Part shown: in pieces, positions 15,066 through 23,284 of the stretch
Layout of the letters: every line of letters begins with the position of its first letter
Position numbering within the stretch: position 1 is the stretch's first letter
Assembly (NCBI GenBank): GCA_052387855.1
Contig: JBQTIT010000007.1
Location: 1-64,000, forward strand
From: CAIYZT01 sp052387855
GTDB lineage: Bacteria > Pseudomonadota > Alphaproteobacteria > Rhodobacterales > Rhodobacteraceae
DNA: 64,000 nucleotides
Direction of reading: 5' to 3'
Notes under the pieces: model-generated
What the model saw: the letters and a program-made list of their open reading frames with translations, nothing else
Databases searched by the model: none
Told to the model about the DNA's origin: nothing
Made by a program: the position numbers and the translations under genes

Positions 15066-17243
15066 TCAGAAGATCGTGATATCGTCCAGAAAGACCGAGG
15101 TGCTGGTGACGTTCTTCACGGTGATGGTGTTGCCGCCGCCGAAATCGAATACCGTATCGGCGCCGACCACCCGCGCGTATTGCGCCACCACGTCAGCGGC
15201 CGACTTTCCGCCGCCCCAGATCGCATCGTCCAGCTTCAGCGTGTCCTGGTTGTTCTGGAAATCCATGACGGTGTCGGCCCCGAACGCAGGAGCGAACTGA
15301 AAGGTATCGGTGCCCGCCTGACCATAGAGCCGGTCGTTCCCGGCGCCGCCGAGCAGCAGGTCTGTCGCATCGCCGCCGATGAGAATGTCGTTGCCGCCGT
15401 CGCCATAGAGCTTGTCGGCGCCTGCGCCACCCTCCAGCCGGTCGGCCCCACCGCTGCCGCGCAGGAAATCCGCGCCGCGCATGCCATAGATCGTGTTGGC
15501 CAGGCTGTTTCCGTTGACGGTGTCGGTGCCGTCGCCCATGTAGACGTTCTCGATCTCCTGGGTGTTGGCCAGAACGGCGATCACAGTTCCGCCGACCTTG
15601 ATCGACCCGCCGCTGGTCAGGACCAGGGTGATGTTGCCGGTCATGGCGGCAAAGTTGAGCCAGTCGATCCCGCCGTCCAGATCGTCGATCACGGTGCGCG
15701 CGGGCTCCATCGCGGCCAGCATCACGAAGTCGTCGGCAAAGTGGAACAGGCTGCTGGTCGTGACATCGCCGCCGAAAAAGGTGATCGCGGCATCGGAGAT
15801 GGTGCCGGTCTCGCCCGTCACCGCGTCTTCGACGATCACCTTCCAGGTGCCGGCCGAGGTGTAGCCCTTGAGCGAATCGACGCCAAAGACCCAGGTCCAG
15901 GCGCTGTCCGAGGTGCGCGCGCTGGCGTCGCCCTGCAGCATGACCTGCACGCGCTTGCCGTCAGGCGCTTCGAGCCAGATGTTCAGATGCGTGGCGTTGG
16001 CATGGGTCAGCGAGACGGTCATCTCGATCGTCTCGATTGAGATGTTGGTCGCCACTGTCATCGCCAGCGTGACCTGTCCGGTCCCGGCGACGCCGTCGCC
16101 GTCAGGCAAGGCGATGGCGCTGCCGGTGTACTCGCCGCTCGCCGTGCGCTCGTTGGCCGAGGTCTTGGCGGTTGGCGACATCTTGGTCCAGGCCTCGGCC
16201 ATGCGGACGGCGGCAAAGACATCGACCATGCCATAGCCATAGGACTGGTGGAACATCGTGCCGCCGCCGTTCCAGGTGTTGCCGCCCAGGGTCTGCCAGG
16301 CGCCGATCTCTTCCAGCTCGCCCGGACCGCCGATGGCCGATCCCGTGTGGCTGGCCGACATGGCAAGGATGGTCTGCACGTCGCGCCAGCCCAGCCCGCC
16401 ATTGGCGTCAAGCATCAGCGCCACGATTCCCGCCACGGTGGGCGTGGCGGCCGAGGTGCCGCCGAAGTCGCTGGTATAGTCCGGGTCCGTCTGGTCGCCG
16501 TCAAACCCGGTCCCGTTATAGCCGGCCTCGCCGCTGAGGTCGGTCGTCACCGCCGAGGCGGGTGCCGTGATCAGGATCGACGTGCCGAAATTGGTGTAAT
16601 AGGTGGCATCGCCGTTCATGTCGGTGGCGGCAACGCAGATCGAATAGCGCGAGACGTTCCAGCCGTCACCGTTGGCGTTGTTGGTCTCGTTCCCGGCGGC
16701 CTTGACGATGATGGTTCCCAGCCCACCGCGACCTGTGGCGACAACGGTCGCCCAGAGCGAGACGTCGTGGCTGGCGAAAGAGGTCGACTGGGACAGGTTC
16801 TGCGACCGAGAAAAGCTGTCACCCCAGCCCCAACTGTTCGACATGATGTCGAAATTCGCCGCCCAGAGCATGGCCGCGTCATAGACCTCGTTCGAGGCGA
16901 ACTGCAAATCGTCCAGATAGTTGACCCCGGTCAGCGTGACCCCCGGCGCAACGCCGGTTCCGCCGACCCCGTTGCCCGACACCGCGCCGATCAGGCCGGC
17001 GCAAGAGGTGCCATGCCCCGAATCCGGGCTGATCGGCATCGGATCATAGGTGACGCCGTTGTAGGTGAAATGCATCGAGGCATCGTAATTGCCCGCGATA
17101 TCCTCGTGCGTGTATTCGATGCCGTCGTCATAGACGACGACGCTGACGCCAGAGCCGTCGTATTCGTCCCAGATCGCCTCGATGTTGCCGATGAGCGGGA
17201 AATGCCACTGTTCGGCGTAAAGCGGATCGGTCGGCGTGGCCAT
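15066..17243 (-). CDS. secreted kexin-like S8 protease with P domain and RTX repeats
   Basis: 725 residues from ATG 17243, with AAGAG 9 nt upstream; a TTG six codons earlier is less likely. The subtilase domain has Asp39 (VVYDDGIE), His77 (DSGHGTSCAG) and Ser264 (GGTSAATP). A proprotein-convertase P-type beta domain follows (about 385-505). The C terminus has glycine/aspartate nonapeptides typical of RTX calcium-binding repeats (about 600-655: GADFLRGSGGADRLEGGAGA and similar) and a final beta-rich part. There is no N-terminal signal peptide; RTX proteins are usually exported by a type I system through a C-terminal signal, but no such transporter is nearby. Likely role: extracellular proteolysis. 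Confidence 0.88.
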   Translation of the reverse strand: MATPTDPLYAEQWHFPLIGNIEAIWDEYDGSGVSVVVYDDGIEYTHEDIAGNYDASMHFTYNGVTYDPMPISPDSGHGTSCAGLIGAVSGNGVGGTGVAPGVTLTGVNYLDDLQFASNEVYDAAMLWAANFDIMSNSWGWGDSFSRSQNLSQSTSFASHDVSLWATVVATGRGGLGTIIVKAAGNETNNANGDGWNVSRYSICVAATDMNGDATYYTNFGTSILITAPASAVTTDLSGEAGYNGTGFDGDQTDPDYTSDFGGTSAATPTVAGIVALMLDANGGLGWRDVQTILAMSASHTGSAIGGPGELEEIGAWQTLGGNTWNGGGTMFHQSYGYGMVDVFAAVRMAEAWTKMSPTAKTSANERTASGEYTGSAIALPDGDGVAGTGQVTLAMTVATNISIETIEMTVSLTHANATHLNIWLEAPDGKRVQVMLQGDASARTSDSAWTWVFGVDSLKGYTSAGTWKVIVEDAVTGETGTISDAAITFFGGDVTTSSLFHFADDFVMLAAMEPARTVIDDLDGGIDWLNFAAMTGNITLVLTSGGSIKVGGTVIAVLANTQEIENVYMGDGTDTVNGNSLANTIYGMRGADFLRGSGGADRLEGGAGADKLYGDGGNDILIGGDATDLLLGGAGNDRLYGQAGTDTFQFAPAFGADTVMDFQNNQDTLKLDDAIWGGGKSAADVVAQYARVVGADTVFDFGGGNTITVKNVTSTSVFLDDITIF

Positions 17244-17393
17244 GGGCGCGTGCTCTTGCAAAGGCTTTGGGGGCAGTCACGACCCCGCTATCGCGGCACA
17301 TCCTGCCAGAAATTCGATTTTCAGACAAGCCGGGCCGGGCGGCGCGGACGTGACGTTGCGCGCCGCGCGGGCAGGCCGCGCGGCGGGTTCAAC

Positions 17394-18140
17394 CTAGCGC
17401 TGACGCTGGTCCTTTTCGGCGTCCTCGTCCTCGTCCAGACCCTGCGGCATGGTGAAGAAGCTCTCGGCGTCCGAGTAGTCGACCGCCGGGCGCCGTTCCT
17501 CGGCCCCGAAACCGGCCCCGCCCGAAGCCTCGCGCGGGCCCGGCTCCATCGAGAGCGACTGCTCGGTCGAGACCAGCTTGCGGCGGTCATCGTCGGTCAT
17601 CACCCGGCCCTCGGCCGCCTTCTTGCGCGCGGCGATCTGCACGATGGCGTCAAGCTCTGACTGGCGGCAAAGGCCCAGCGCGACCGGGTCGATCGGGGTG
17701 ATGTTGGCGATGTTCCAGTGCGTGCGTTCGCGGATCGCCTGGATCGTCGGCTTGGTGGTGCCGACCAGCTTGCCGACGGCGCCGTCGGACAGTTCGGGGT
17801 GGAACTTGACCAGCCACAGGATCGCGGCCGGGCGATCCTGCCGCTTGGACAGCGGCGTGTAGCGCGGGCCGCGGCGCTTTTCCTCGCCGACCGCGGCGGC
17901 GTTGAACTTGATGCGCAGACGGTAGGCCGGATCCGTCTGGCCGCGCTCGATCTCGATGGGGTCAAGCTGGTTGTTGGCGACCGGATCAAAGCCCTTGACG
18001 CCGGTGGCGACGTCGCCATCGGCGATGCCCTGCACCTCAAGCTCGTGCAGGCCGCAGAAATCGGCGATCTGGGCAAAGGAAAGGGTGGTGTTGTCCACGA
18101 GCCAAACGGCGGTTGCCTTGGCCATCAGCGGTTTCGACAT
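17394..18140 (-). CDS. trcR: DUF1013 cell-cycle transcriptional regulator TrcR
   Basis: 248 residues. It matches the alphaproteobacterial DUF1013 family throughout, with MAKATAVWLVDNTTLSFAQI at the N terminus (from residue 6), IADFCGLHELEVQGIADGD, and a middle helix-turn-helix-like region around AVGKLVGTTKPTIQAIRE. The tail is acidic and disordered. The family is reported to be an essential RNA-polymerase-linked factor in cell-cycle control. ATG 18140 has AAGGA about 8 nt upstream; an in-frame ATG at 18125 also exists. It has an unusually structured upstream region (18194-18285) and an R2 repeat, which separate it from truA. Confidence 0.88.
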   Translation of the reverse strand: MSKPLMAKATAVWLVDNTTLSFAQIADFCGLHELEVQGIADGDVATGVKGFDPVANNQLDPIEIERGQTDPAYRLRIKFNAAAVGEEKRRGPRYTPLSKRQDRPAAILWLVKFHPELSDGAVGKLVGTTKPTIQAIRERTHWNIANITPIDPVALGLCRQSELDAIVQIAARKKAAEGRVMTDDDRRKLVSTEQSLSMEPGPREASGGAGFGAEERRPAVDYSDAESFFTMPQGLDEDEDAEKDQRQR

Positions 18141-18193
18141 CGGCGGTCCTTTTCATTGATGCCGCGCCGGGGGCGGCGGGCCTTGCAAAACTC

Positions 18194-18285
18194 TCCCGTG
18201 CCGGGAAAACGGCTGCGGAGCCTGCTCCGCGAATTCCACGATTTTGGGAAATCGCGCACCGTATACTGCCCTTTGCGGCAAAGGG
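18194..18285 (-). other. four consecutive stem-loops in the trcR leader
   Basis: Read toward trcR (minus strand): CCCTTTGC-C-GCAAAGGG (18285-18269), CGATTT-CCCA-AAATCG (18254-18239), GCGGAGC-AG-GCTCCGC (18230-18215) and TCCCG-GCA-CGGGA (18206-18194), followed by GAGTTTT. All arms are perfect. The last stem with its T run resembles a weak intrinsic terminator 54 bp before the trcR start. It could be a leader with attenuation, a separate small RNA, or sites for regulators. Confidence 0.55.
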
Positions 18286-18320
18286 AAAGCGAAATTGCGC
18301 AAAGTCCTGGCGGCCGCCAA

Positions 18321-18400
18321 GGGCGGGGGTTTCACACCCCCGCTGCCCGCCGGCCAGGGCCGCCGGGCGCCCCCCGTGGGATATTTCTCACAAGGGATGA
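18321..18400 (+). repeat. R2 intergenic repeat, copy B
   Basis: Head GGGGGTTTCACACCCCC, an imperfect hairpin (GCCCG..GGCC with GGCC..CGGGC) and tail CCCCCGTGGGATATTTCTCA then AAGGGATGAG. It lies between truA and trcR, both on the minus strand, five bases from the truA stop. Confidence 0.8.
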
Positions 18401-18404
18401 GGCA

Positions 18405-19193
18405 TCAGGGGCGCGGGTCCCGGCCGGCGAAGGGGTCTTGCGGGTAATGGACGCTTGTAAGGGTCAGCCCCTGGGGCGGGGCGACCGGCCCGCAGGCCGC
18501 GCGGCTCTGGGCGCGCAGCGCGGCGCCGACATCCGCCGGGTCCCAGGCGCCGGCGCCGACCCGTTCCAGCGTGCCGACGATCGAGCGGACCTGGTTGTGC
18601 AGGAACGAGCGCGCGCGCAGCGCAAGGCGGATTTCGGTTCCGCCGGGGCAGGGCTGCTCGGTTATGGTGATCTCGTCCAGCGTCTTGACCGGGCTTTTCG
18701 CCTGGCAGAGGGTCGAGCGGAAGGTGGTGAAGTCGTGCTGGCCGACCAGATGGGCGGCCCCGGCCCGCATCGCCGCCAGATCGAGCGGCCCGGACACCTG
18801 CCAGGCAAAGCCGCGATCCCGCGTCAGGGGGGCGCGGCGGCGGATCACGCGGTAGAGATAGCGCCGCTCGGCGGCCGAAAACCGGGCGTGAAAGCTCTCG
18901 TCCACACGGGCGGCGGACAGGATCGCGACCGGCAGCGGCTTGAGGTGCCAGTTCAGCGCCTCGGACAGGCGGAACGGGTCCCAGTCCCGCGTCAGATCGC
19001 AATGCGCGACCTGGCCCGTGGCATGGACGCCGGCATCGGTGCGCCCGGCGGCGGCGATGGTGTGCTGGCCCGGCTCCAGCCGCGCCAGGGCGGCCTCGAT
19101 CGCGCCCTGGACCGACAGCAGGTCCTGGCCCTGCCTTTGCCAGCCGGCAAAGGGGGTGCCGTCATAGTCGATGAGCAGGGCAAAGCGCGGCAT
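18405..19193 (-). CDS. truA: tRNA pseudouridine(38-40) synthase TruA
   Basis: 262 residues, usual length. The enzyme converts uridines 38-40 in the anticodon arm of several tRNAs to pseudouridine. The catalytic Asp53 lies in AGRTDAGVHATGQ. The family start RFALLIDYDGTPFAGWQRQ is present, as are HVRSFLHNQVR-like elements (LRARSFLHNQVRSIVGTLE) near the C terminus. It diverges from ycjX, and R2 copy B follows its stop. Confidence 0.97.
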   Translation of the reverse strand: MPRFALLIDYDGTPFAGWQRQGQDLLSVQGAIEAALARLEPGQHTIAAAGRTDAGVHATGQVAHCDLTRDWDPFRLSEALNWHLKPLPVAILSAARVDESFHARFSAAERRYLYRVIRRRAPLTRDRGFAWQVSGPLDLAAMRAGAAHLVGQHDFTTFRSTLCQAKSPVKTLDEITITEQPCPGGTEIRLALRARSFLHNQVRSIVGTLERVGAGAWDPADVGAALRAQSRAACGPVAPPQGLTLTSVHYPQDPFAGRDPRP

Positions 19194-19290
19194 GGCCGAG
19201 GGCTTAGCGTAACCCGCGCCGCCGCGAAAGCCATTTCCCGGAGATCAGCGGCGGTCCCCATGCCCCCGGCCCTACACAAGCCGGGCTTTG

Positions 19291-20739
19291 ATGCCTATGT
19301 TGGCGGCCAGGGATGGGGTGGTCGTGGCGACAGGATCTTTCGGGCAAGGCCTTCAGCGCGGGTTGGGCGAGGTGGTGTCCTCGGTTTCGGGGATGATGGC
19401 CGAGCCGGTGCTGCGCCTGGGGGTCACCGGTCTGGCGCGGGCGGGCAAGACGGTCTTTATCACCTCGCTGGTGGCGAATCTTCTGGAGCGGGGGCGCATG
19501 CCGCAGCTTCGCGCCGCGGCGGCGGGGCGGATCGAGGCGGTGCACCTGCAACCGCAGCCGGACATGACGCTGCCGCGCTTTGCCTATGAGGACCATCTGG
19601 CGGCCCTGACCGGGGACGATCCGCACTGGCCGCAGTCGACCCGCCAGGTCTCGGAATTGCGCCTGTCGTTTCTGGTGCGGCCCGCCGGGCGGCTGGCCGG
19701 GGCGTTCGGGCCGCGCCGGCTGCATGTGGACATCGTCGACTATCCGGGCGAGTGGCTCTTGGACCTTGCGCTCTTGGACAAGGGGTATCCGGCCTGGAGC
19801 GAGGCCGTGCTGGAGCGGATTGCAAAGGAACCTGCGGCGGCCGGCTATCTTGCCATGGCCCGGGCCGAGGATGGCGCGCAGCCGCTGGTCGAGCCGCGCG
19901 CGCAGGCGCTGGCGGCGGCCTTTGCCGGCTGGCTGGCCGATGCGCGGGCGCTGGGGCGGGCCGATCTGACGCCGGGGCGGTTTCTGCTGCCGGGCGATCT
20001 GGCCGGCTCGCCGGTGCTGACCTTTGCGCCGCTGCCCCTGCCGGCCATGACCCCGCGCGGCTGCCTCTGGCGCGAGATGGAGCGGCGGTTCGAGGCCTAC
20101 AAGGCCAAGGTGGTCAAGCCCTTCTTTCGCGAGCATTTCGCCCGGATCGACCGGCAGATCGTGCTGGTGGACGTGCTGGGCGCGATTCACGCCGGGCCGC
20201 GCGCGGTCGAGGATCTGCGCCGGACCATGGCCGAAGTGCTGGGCGCCTTTCGACCGGGTCGTCAGCGCTGGCTGGCGGGCGTGACCGGCGCGCGCCGGGT
20301 GGAGCGCATCCTCTTTGCCGCCACCAAGGCCGACCATCTGCACCACAGCCAGCACGCGGCGCTGGCGGGCATCACCGAGGCGCTGCTGCGCGAGGCGCGC
20401 TCGCGCGCCGATTTCGCCGGGGCGCGGACGGCCGCGCTGGTGCTGTCCGCGCTGCGCGCCACGGTGGAGCAGGAGATCGAGCGCGACGGCGCGCCTTTGG
20501 GCGCCGTACGCGGGCGCCTTCTGGAAAGCGGGCGCCAGGCGGTGATGTATCCGGGCGAGCTGCCCGCGGATCCGGCCCGTCTGCTCTCGCCGGCCCGGCA
20601 GGGGGCCGAGCGCTGGCTGGGGGCAGATTATGCGCTGATGAGCTTTGCCCCGGCCAGGCTGAACCTGCGCCCCGGCGAGGGGCCGCCGCATATCCGGCTG
20701 GACCGTGCCGCCGAGTTCCTGATCGGAGATCGGCTGTGA
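19291..20739 (+). CDS. ycjX: YcjX family (DUF463) GTPase-like protein
   Basis: 482 residues from ATG 19291; nearby in-frame starts (TTG 19288, ATG 19297) are possible. The P-loop GLARAGKT follows the motif EPVLRLGVTG (about residues 40-50) and is diagnostic for YcjX/DUF463. Other family blocks are HVDIVDYPGEWLLDL, a Walker-B-like segment, ATKADHLHHSQH and the C-terminal RPGEGPPHIRLDRA. In enterobacteria ycjX lies beside ycjF in a stress-related operon; the two are thought to act together at the membrane. Here the next gene is also the ycjF type. Confidence 0.9.
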   Translation: MPMLAARDGVVVATGSFGQGLQRGLGEVVSSVSGMMAEPVLRLGVTGLARAGKTVFITSLVANLLERGRMPQLRAAAAGRIEAVHLQPQPDMTLPRFAYEDHLAALTGDDPHWPQSTRQVSELRLSFLVRPAGRLAGAFGPRRLHVDIVDYPGEWLLDLALLDKGYPAWSEAVLERIAKEPAAAGYLAMARAEDGAQPLVEPRAQALAAAFAGWLADARALGRADLTPGRFLLPGDLAGSPVLTFAPLPLPAMTPRGCLWREMERRFEAYKAKVVKPFFREHFARIDRQIVLVDVLGAIHAGPRAVEDLRRTMAEVLGAFRPGRQRWLAGVTGARRVERILFAATKADHLHHSQHAALAGITEALLREARSRADFAGARTAALVLSALRATVEQEIERDGAPLGAVRGRLLESGRQAVMYPGELPADPARLLSPARQGAERWLGADYALMSFAPARLNLRPGEGPPHIRLDRAAEFLIGDRL

Positions 20740-20780
20740 ACGCGCGCGGCGGCGATCCGCCGGACCGCAGGAGGACCGGC

Positions 20781-21803
20781 ATGATGCCTACCGACGATGC
20801 GCCACCGCCGCTTGCCCGCCCCTTTGCGCTGGACCTGCCCGAGGGAGAGGACAGCGACCCCTCGGCCGCACCGCCGATCGAGGATGCGCCGGGCGGGCAG
20901 GCGGCGCTGGCGGTCGGCGGGGTGCTGGCGGGCCGTCCTTCGGCCTTTGGCCGCTTCGCGGCTGGCGTGATCGTCAGCTTCCTGTCGCTGGTGCTGTCCC
21001 TTGCCGCCTGGAACCTGGTCGGTACGCTGTTGACCCTGAACCCCTGGCTGGCCTGGCCGGCCCTGGGTCTGACCGGGCTTGCGGGTCTGGTGCTGCTGGT
21101 TCTGGCCGGGCAAGAAATGAGGGCCTATCTGCGGCAGGGGCGGATTGACGGTCTGCGGACCTTGGTGGCGGGTGCGGCGGACCTGGGAACGGCGCGGGCG
21201 GCGGTGGCGGGGATCCTGCGGCTTTACCGGGGCCGGCCCGATCTGGCCTGGGCCCGCGCGCGGCTGGACGAGGCGCAAGCCGGCGCTGCGGATGCCGAGG
21301 CGCTGCTGGCCCTGACCGAGGCTGAACTGATGGCGCCGCTTGACCGGCAGGCCCTGGCCGAGGTCGAGGCGGCGGTGCGCCAGGTCGCGACGGTGACCGC
21401 GCTGGTGCCGCTGGCCATGGCCGATGTGGCGGTGGCGCTTTACGCCAACCTGCGGATGATCCGGCGGGTGTCGCTGGTCTATGGCGGGCGCGCGGGGCGT
21501 CTTGGCGGGCTGCGGATGCTGCGCCGGGTGGCGGTGGCGGTCACCGGCGCTGGCGCCCTGGCGCTGGGCGATGACCTTTTGGGCAGCCTCGCCGGCGGCG
21601 GCGTACTGGGCAAGCTGTCGCGGCGCTTTGGCGAGGGGGTGCTGAACGGCGCGCTGACGGCACGGCTGGGACTGGCCGCGATCGAAGAGCTGCGTCCGAT
21701 GCCCTTTGCCGCCCTGCCCAGACCGCGCGTGTCAACCGTGGTGACAACCGCGCTGGCCGGATTTTTCGGGCGCGGCAAGGGGCAGGGCGGGGATCAGGCC
21801 TAG
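20781..21803 (+). CDS. ycjF: YcjF family (DUF697/TIGR01620) inner-membrane protein
   Basis: 340 residues from ATG 20781, which has AGGAGG (20769-20774) six bases upstream; a GTG at 20736 overlapping the ycjX stop is the alternative. An acidic N terminus is followed by two adjacent transmembrane helices (about 55-110: FGRFAAGVIVSFLSLVLSLA and WLAWPALGLTGLAGLVLLVL), as in YcjF. The C-terminal DUF697 part has NLRMIRRVSLVYGGRAGRLG. It forms a two-gene unit with ycjX. Function is not established. Confidence 0.87.
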   Translation: MMPTDDAPPPLARPFALDLPEGEDSDPSAAPPIEDAPGGQAALAVGGVLAGRPSAFGRFAAGVIVSFLSLVLSLAAWNLVGTLLTLNPWLAWPALGLTGLAGLVLLVLAGQEMRAYLRQGRIDGLRTLVAGAADLGTARAAVAGILRLYRGRPDLAWARARLDEAQAGAADAEALLALTEAELMAPLDRQALAEVEAAVRQVATVTALVPLAMADVAVALYANLRMIRRVSLVYGGRAGRLGGLRMLRRVAVAVTGAGALALGDDLLGSLAGGGVLGKLSRRFGEGVLNGALTARLGLAAIEELRPMPFAALPRPRVSTVVTTALAGFFGRGKGQGGDQA

Positions 21804-21851
21804 GGGCGGGCCGGGCCACGCGGGCCTTGGTCCGGGCCTGAAAGCGGCTCT

Positions 21852-23201
21852 TCAGCCCTCCAGCATGGCCCGGATCGCACCCCGATAGCGGTACAGGACG
21901 GCGTCGCGGTGGATATGTCGGCCGCCGGTGACCATGTGCGCGCCCGCAGCCCAGACCTCGGCCACCGAGGCGTCACGGCCAAAGATCCAGCGGTCCAGCA
22001 GCCTGTCGCCCCGGGCGGGCAGGTCGGCGGCGTCGGCCAGCGCGACCAGATCGGCCGGCGCGCCGGTTGCGATGGCCGGGGTCGGGGCGCCCAGCGCCTG
22101 GGCGCCGCCCGCCAGGCTGGCCCGCAGCAGCGCGCCGCCGGTAGACCCCTCGCCCCCGGCCAAGAGGTTGCGCTGGCGGTGAAACAGGCGCTGGCCGTAT
22201 TCCAGCAGGCGCAATTCGCCGGCGGCGGTGATCTCGACATTGCTGTCGGTGCCGATGCCCAGGCGCCCACCTTCGGCCAGATAATCGACCGTCGGAAAAA
22301 GACCGTCGCCCAGATTGGCCTCGGTGATCGGGCAAAGGCCCGCCACTGCGTCCGAAGCGGCAAGGCCCCGGCGTTCGGCTTCGGTCAGGTGGGTCGCGTG
22401 GATCAGGCACCAGCGGGCATCGACCGGCTGATGGGCCAGCAGCCACTCCACCGGGCGCTGGCCGGAATGGGCCAGGCTTTCGGCCACCTCGCGCATCTGC
22501 TCTGAGACGTGGATGTGGATCGGGCCATCGGGATGGGCCTGCCGCAGCGCGTCAAGCTCGGCGCCGGTCACCGCGCGCAGCGAATGCGGGGCGATGCCCA
22601 GCCGGTCCAGCGGGCGGCTGATCGCGCCGCGCATCGCCTGCGTCAGCCGCGCGAAGGCGTCAAGGTCATGGATGAACCGGCGCTGCCCCTCGTTCGGGGC
22701 CGCGCCGCCAAAGTCGGAATGGGCGTAGAACACCGGCAGATGCGTCAGGTTGATGCCCGTTTCGGTCGCCGCCGCCAGAATGCGCCGCGACATCTCTGCC
22801 GGATCGGCATAGGCGCGGCCGTCGCGGTCATGGTGCAGATAGTGAAACTCGCCCACGCGGGTAAAGCCGGCCTCGAGCATTTCGACATAGGCCATTTCCG
22901 CGATGGCCTGCATCCCCTCGGGCGACAGGCCCAAGGCGAAACGGTACATCATCTCGCGCCAGGTCCAGAAGCTGTCGGCCGAGGGGCCCCGCCGTTCGGC
23001 CAGCGCCGCCATGCCGCGCTGAAAGGCGTGCGAGTGCAGGTTGGGCAGGCCGGGAACCAGCGCCGCAACCTGCGTGTCGCCGGCCTGCGGCGCCGCGCCG
23101 CGTGTCACGGTCGCGATGAAGGCGCCGGCAAAGGTCACGCGAACGTCGCTGGCCCATCCGCCGGGCAACAGGGCCTCGCGTGCAAGGATCGCCTTGGCCA
23201 T
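21852..23201 (-). CDS. hutF: formimidoylglutamate deiminase
   Basis: 449 residues from ATG 23201, with AAAGGAAA upstream. This amidohydrolase-superfamily enzyme converts N-formimino-L-glutamate to N-formyl-L-glutamate and ammonia in the five-step histidine pathway. The metal-binding start NLHSHAFQRGMA is clear, as are HVSEQ with IHIH, HATHLT and the C-terminal GTDSNVEIT that supplies the metal Asp. It diverges from hutI, and the two share the intergenic HutC-type operator. The product needs HutG, which is absent from this window. Confidence 0.95.
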   Translation of the reverse strand: MAKAILAREALLPGGWASDVRVTFAGAFIATVTRGAAPQAGDTQVAALVPGLPNLHSHAFQRGMAALAERRGPSADSFWTWREMMYRFALGLSPEGMQAIAEMAYVEMLEAGFTRVGEFHYLHHDRDGRAYADPAEMSRRILAAATETGINLTHLPVFYAHSDFGGAAPNEGQRRFIHDLDAFARLTQAMRGAISRPLDRLGIAPHSLRAVTGAELDALRQAHPDGPIHIHVSEQMREVAESLAHSGQRPVEWLLAHQPVDARWCLIHATHLTEAERRGLAASDAVAGLCPITEANLGDGLFPTVDYLAEGGRLGIGTDSNVEITAAGELRLLEYGQRLFHRQRNLLAGGEGSTGGALLRASLAGGAQALGAPTPAIATGAPADLVALADAADLPARGDRLLDRWIFGRDASVAEVWAAGAHMVTGGRHIHRDAVLYRYRGAIRAMLEG

Positions 23202-23247
23202 GGCCGTGTTTCCTTTCTGCAAAGGGCTGGTCACAGCCCTGCTTTTA

Positions 23248-23257
23248 TGTATATACT
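23248..23257. promoter_or_regulatory. HutC-type operator between hutF and hutI
   Basis: TGTATATACT contains the perfect 8-bp palindrome GTATATAC (23249-23256). HutC repressors recognise TGTATATACA-like sites. It is midway in the 83-bp divergent region, in a locally AT-rich stretch, so it can control both transcripts. hutC itself is four genes away. Urocanate is the known inducer of the family. Confidence 0.75.
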
Positions 23258-23284
23258 TAATCAACCTCAATAGGAAGTGTTTCC

